DNA of 48,985 nucleotides from Dokdonia sp. (GTDB lineage Bacteria; Bacteroidota; Bacteroidia; Flavobacteriales; Flavobacteriaceae). The stretch is from positions 1 to 48,985 of the forward strand of contig JAHDIF010000011.1 in the NCBI GenBank assembly GCA_020630915.1. Reading direction: 5' to 3'. Below are positions 47,097 to 48,985 of this stretch, one piece after another (the first letter of the stretch is position 1; each line of letters starts with the position of its first letter). Under the pieces are notes generated by a model that was given only the letters and a program-made list of their open reading frames with translations, did no database searches and was not told the origin of the DNA. The translations under genes and the position numbers were made by a program.

Positions 47097-48985
47097 TTAT
47101 CTGTTTATGTATAATGGACCAGCTAACTGCTGCAGCTTACCGTTGTCATTTGTATACTCAATTACGTAATAATATGTCCCTACGGGCACCTGTCGCTCTC
47201 CATCTACTAAGGCTCGACCATTACTCTCTCCTGTAAAGAAATTGCCAGTCTGTCCATAGCTTTGAGTAGACCAAACTTCTACACCCCAACGGTTGAATAT
47301 ACGTACAGTATTATTAGGGTATTTAGATAAACCACGGATCACAAACACATCATTAAGACCGTCTCCATTTGGTGTCATTAGATCGAACACCTCAAGATTA
47401 TCTGTTGCATTTGGATCACCATTGTTCAACTCTAAGAAATCCATAATACCGTTGTCATTCTCGTCACTACATTCCATACCGTTAAGTATTCCATCACCGT
47501 CACAGTCAAGTTGTTTCCACTCTTCAGATACGCTTAATAGATTTTGACTATCCGTATTAAGGTCACAAGGATCTGTAGGATCTGTACCATCAAGTATTTC
47601 AATTCCATTAGGAACACCATCGCCGTCGCAATCAAGATCATTCCAGTCTCCAGATGGCTCAATAGTCTGACTTGAAACATCCACACTACAAGAATCTTGC
47701 GGATCTGTACCGTCAAGTATTTCATCTTCATTACTTACACCGTCACCATCACAATCAGTCTCCAACCATTCATCAGTAACAATAGCTATATCCTGACTTG
47801 TTGCTAGATAATCACATAGATTTAATGGATCCGTACCATCGATAATCTCATCGCCATTCAATACTCCATCGCCATCACAGTCGGAATCATTCCACGAATC
47901 TGCAACAATTGTTATATCCTGGCTTACCGGATCGTAATCACATTGATCTAGTGGGTCTGTTCCATCAATAACTTCCTGACCATTTGGAACACCATCACCA
48001 TCACAATCTAACGCCTCCCATTCAGGAGTCTGTGGCACAGTAGCATTCTCAAACATAAACTCACAAGGATCAAGTGGACTCGTGCCATCAATTATTTCAT
48101 CACCATTAGTCACACCATCACCATCACAATCGTCATCTTCCCACTCTTGTGAAGGATCAATATCCTGACTCGCTACAATTAGATCACAACTATCTTGTGC
48201 ATCTGTACCATCAATTACTTCTTGACCATTTGTAACTCCGTCACCATCACAATCAGTAGTATTCCACTCGTCTGAAACTATTGTAATATCTTGACTAGTT
48301 GCTAGATAATCACATAAGTCAAATGGATCTGTACCATCTGCAATCTCATCTCCATTAGTTACTCCATCGCCATCACAATCAATGTTCAACCACTCATCAG
48401 TCACTATTGAAATATCTTGACTTATTATTAGATAATCACAAGGATCGAGCGGATTTGTTCCATCCTGTACTTCTGTTCCATTTGATACACCATCTCCATC
48501 ACAATCCGCTGCTTGCCATTCTGAAGATGTCATAGATGTATCCTGTATTGAGCCGTCGTAATCACAAGGATCATTCGGATCTGTACCTGTCGCAATCTCA
48601 TCTCCATTTGTCACGCCATCACCATCACAATCAGCATCTAGATACTCGTCTCCCACTATTGTAATATCCTGATTTGCAATGTCAAAATCACAAGGATCTA
48701 ATGGATTAGTTCCATCTACTATCTCTTGACCATTAGGAACACCATCACCATCACAATCTATATCGTTCCATTCATTGGTAACTATTGTAATATCTTGATT
48801 ATCGACAATATAATCACAAGGGTCCAATGGATCTGTACCGTCCATAATCTCCTGTCCGTTAGTCACTCCATCACCATCACAATCTGCATCTAAATATCCC
48901 GGCCCTTGTGGAACGGATACATCGGCTGGATTGAAATCACAAGGATCAAACGGATCTGTTCCTGCTGTTACTTCATCGCCATTAG
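47097..48985 (-). CDS. Large T9SS-exported adhesin with Ca-binding-type repeats (5' end outside window)
   Basis: The reading frame runs off the right edge of the window, so only the C-terminal 629 codons or so are seen. The visible part holds eleven complete and one partial 42-residue repeats (see repeat feature), then about residues NNGDPNATDNLEVFDLMTPN and a type B T9SS sorting domain (about the last 90 residues; TPNGDGLNDVFVIRG, NRWGVEVW, VPVGTYYYVIEY). This places the protein outside the cell, probably anchored at the outer membrane. Together with PorP/SprF and OmpA genes it forms a SprB-like surface-adhesin operon; a gliding role is possible but not shown. The internal methionine at 48866 is not the start. 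Confidence 0.92.
   Translation of the reverse strand, partial: NGDEVTAGTDPFDPCDFNPADVSVPQGPGYLDADCDGDGVTNGQEIMDGTDPLDPCDYIVDNQDITIVTNEWNDIDCDGDGVPNGQEIVDGTNPLDPCDFDIANQDITIVGDEYLDADCDGDGVTNGDEIATGTDPNDPCDYDGSIQDTSMTSSEWQAADCDGDGVSNGTEVQDGTNPLDPCDYLIISQDISIVTDEWLNIDCDGDGVTNGDEIADGTDPFDLCDYLATSQDITIVSDEWNTTDCDGDGVTNGQEVIDGTDAQDSCDLIVASQDIDPSQEWEDDDCDGDGVTNGDEIIDGTSPLDPCEFMFENATVPQTPEWEALDCDGDGVPNGQEVIDGTDPLDQCDYDPVSQDITIVADSWNDSDCDGDGVLNGDEIIDGTDPLNLCDYLATSQDIAIVTDEWLETDCDGDGVSNEDEILDGTDPQDSCSVDVSSQTIEPSGDWNDLDCDGDGVPNGIEILDGTDPTDPCDLNTDSQNLLSVSEEWKQLDCDGDGILNGMECSDENDNGIMDFLELNNGDPNATDNLEVFDLMTPNGDGLNDVFVIRGLSKYPNNTVRIFNRWGVEVWSTQSYGQTGNFFTGESNGRALVDGERQVPVGTYYYVIEYTNDNGKLQQLAGPLYINR
47508..48884 (-). 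repeat. Eleven 42-residue (126-bp) repeats of TSP3-like type
   Basis: Each unit begins DCDGDG and continues with VxNGxEIxDGTDPLDPCDY, then a linker with SQDITIV and EW. Eight units have 42 residues and three have 41. DxDGDG resembles the calcium-binding loops of thrombospondin type 3 repeats, and each unit has two cysteines (in DCDG and PCDY), suggesting disulfides. The array continues past the right edge (48885-48985) and ends in a degenerate unit (about 47400-47507). Confidence 0.9.

Overview
The window is a 49-kb piece of chromosome from a marine-type Flavobacteriaceae bacterium. This rests on A-rich rather than Shine-Dalgarno start regions, several matches to the Bacteroidetes promoter pattern TTG-N(16-20)-TAnnTTTG, PorP/SprF with a type IX secretion (T9SS) type B sorting domain, many CarboxypepD_reg-like and DUF5686-type proteins, and the folA/thyA/fabD neighbourhood. 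A 14-bp palindrome, GCTTTCGCGAAAGC, recurs twelve times; together with the protein sequences it makes me think of Dokdonia/Krokinobacter or a close relative, but the genus is inference. Almost everything is ordinary chromosomal gene content. I see no phage, IS element, CRISPR array, rRNA or tRNA.

Layout. 1-1200: an AT-rich segment with a short tandem repeat and an AraC-type regulator with a GyrI-like sensor domain. 1.4-5.7 kb: exported and membrane proteins (CarboxypepD_reg-like, transglutaminase-like, DUF4174, DUF2306), a GH2 glycosidase and a DCC thiol-disulfide protein. 5.8-11.4 kb: YiaA-like membrane protein, a large helical protein, a DUF5117-type zinc metalloprotease lipoprotein and a Spy-like periplasmic protein. 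11.4-14.8 kb (minus): a tight four-gene operon of HEXXH protein, ACC-deaminase/D-cysteine-desulfhydrase-like enzyme, glucosaminidase-LysM lipoprotein and hemL. 14.9-17.8 kb: a 59-residue DUF5522 gene, urocanate hydratase and a Gly/Trp-rich DUF4136 lipoprotein. 17.9-21.1 kb (minus): membrane pyrophosphatase with a long C-terminal tail next to soluble pyrophosphatase. 21.2-24.8 kb (minus): DUF5686 protein and PDH E1-beta. 25.1-26.8 kb: etfBA.

26.9-32.1 kb: a polytopic membrane protein (minus), then bifunctional nuclease-UVR protein, CNT nucleoside transporter and a CarboxypepD_reg-like protein. 32.2-37.1 kb: folate/dTMP/fatty acid genes (thyA, folA, fabD) with a small secreted protein, a glycogen-binding-type domain, a class V aminotransferase and a 2TM protein among them. 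37.2-39.3 kb: an Ala-rich repeat lipoprotein, a LexA-like HTH-S24 regulator with an operator-like palindrome before it, and DUF2461. 39.4-43.9 kb: a membrane-anchored LAS-type metallopeptidase candidate with waaA (Kdo transferase), a divergent DegT-type sugar aminotransferase and an exported amidohydrolase. 44.0-48.985 kb (minus): a surface operon of a large adhesin with 42-residue Ca-binding-type repeats (5' end beyond the window), PorP/SprF and a TPR-PD40-OmpA protein.

The signals least explained by known genes are the iterated palindrome and its restricted reading frames inside genes, the roughly 110-residue tail on the membrane pyrophosphatase, a GC-rich repeat in the ppa leader, a structured 74-nt intergenic element at 10.6 kb, two operator-like palindromes and two unassigned metallopeptidase-like proteins. 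I did not find a clear new defence or biosynthetic system.
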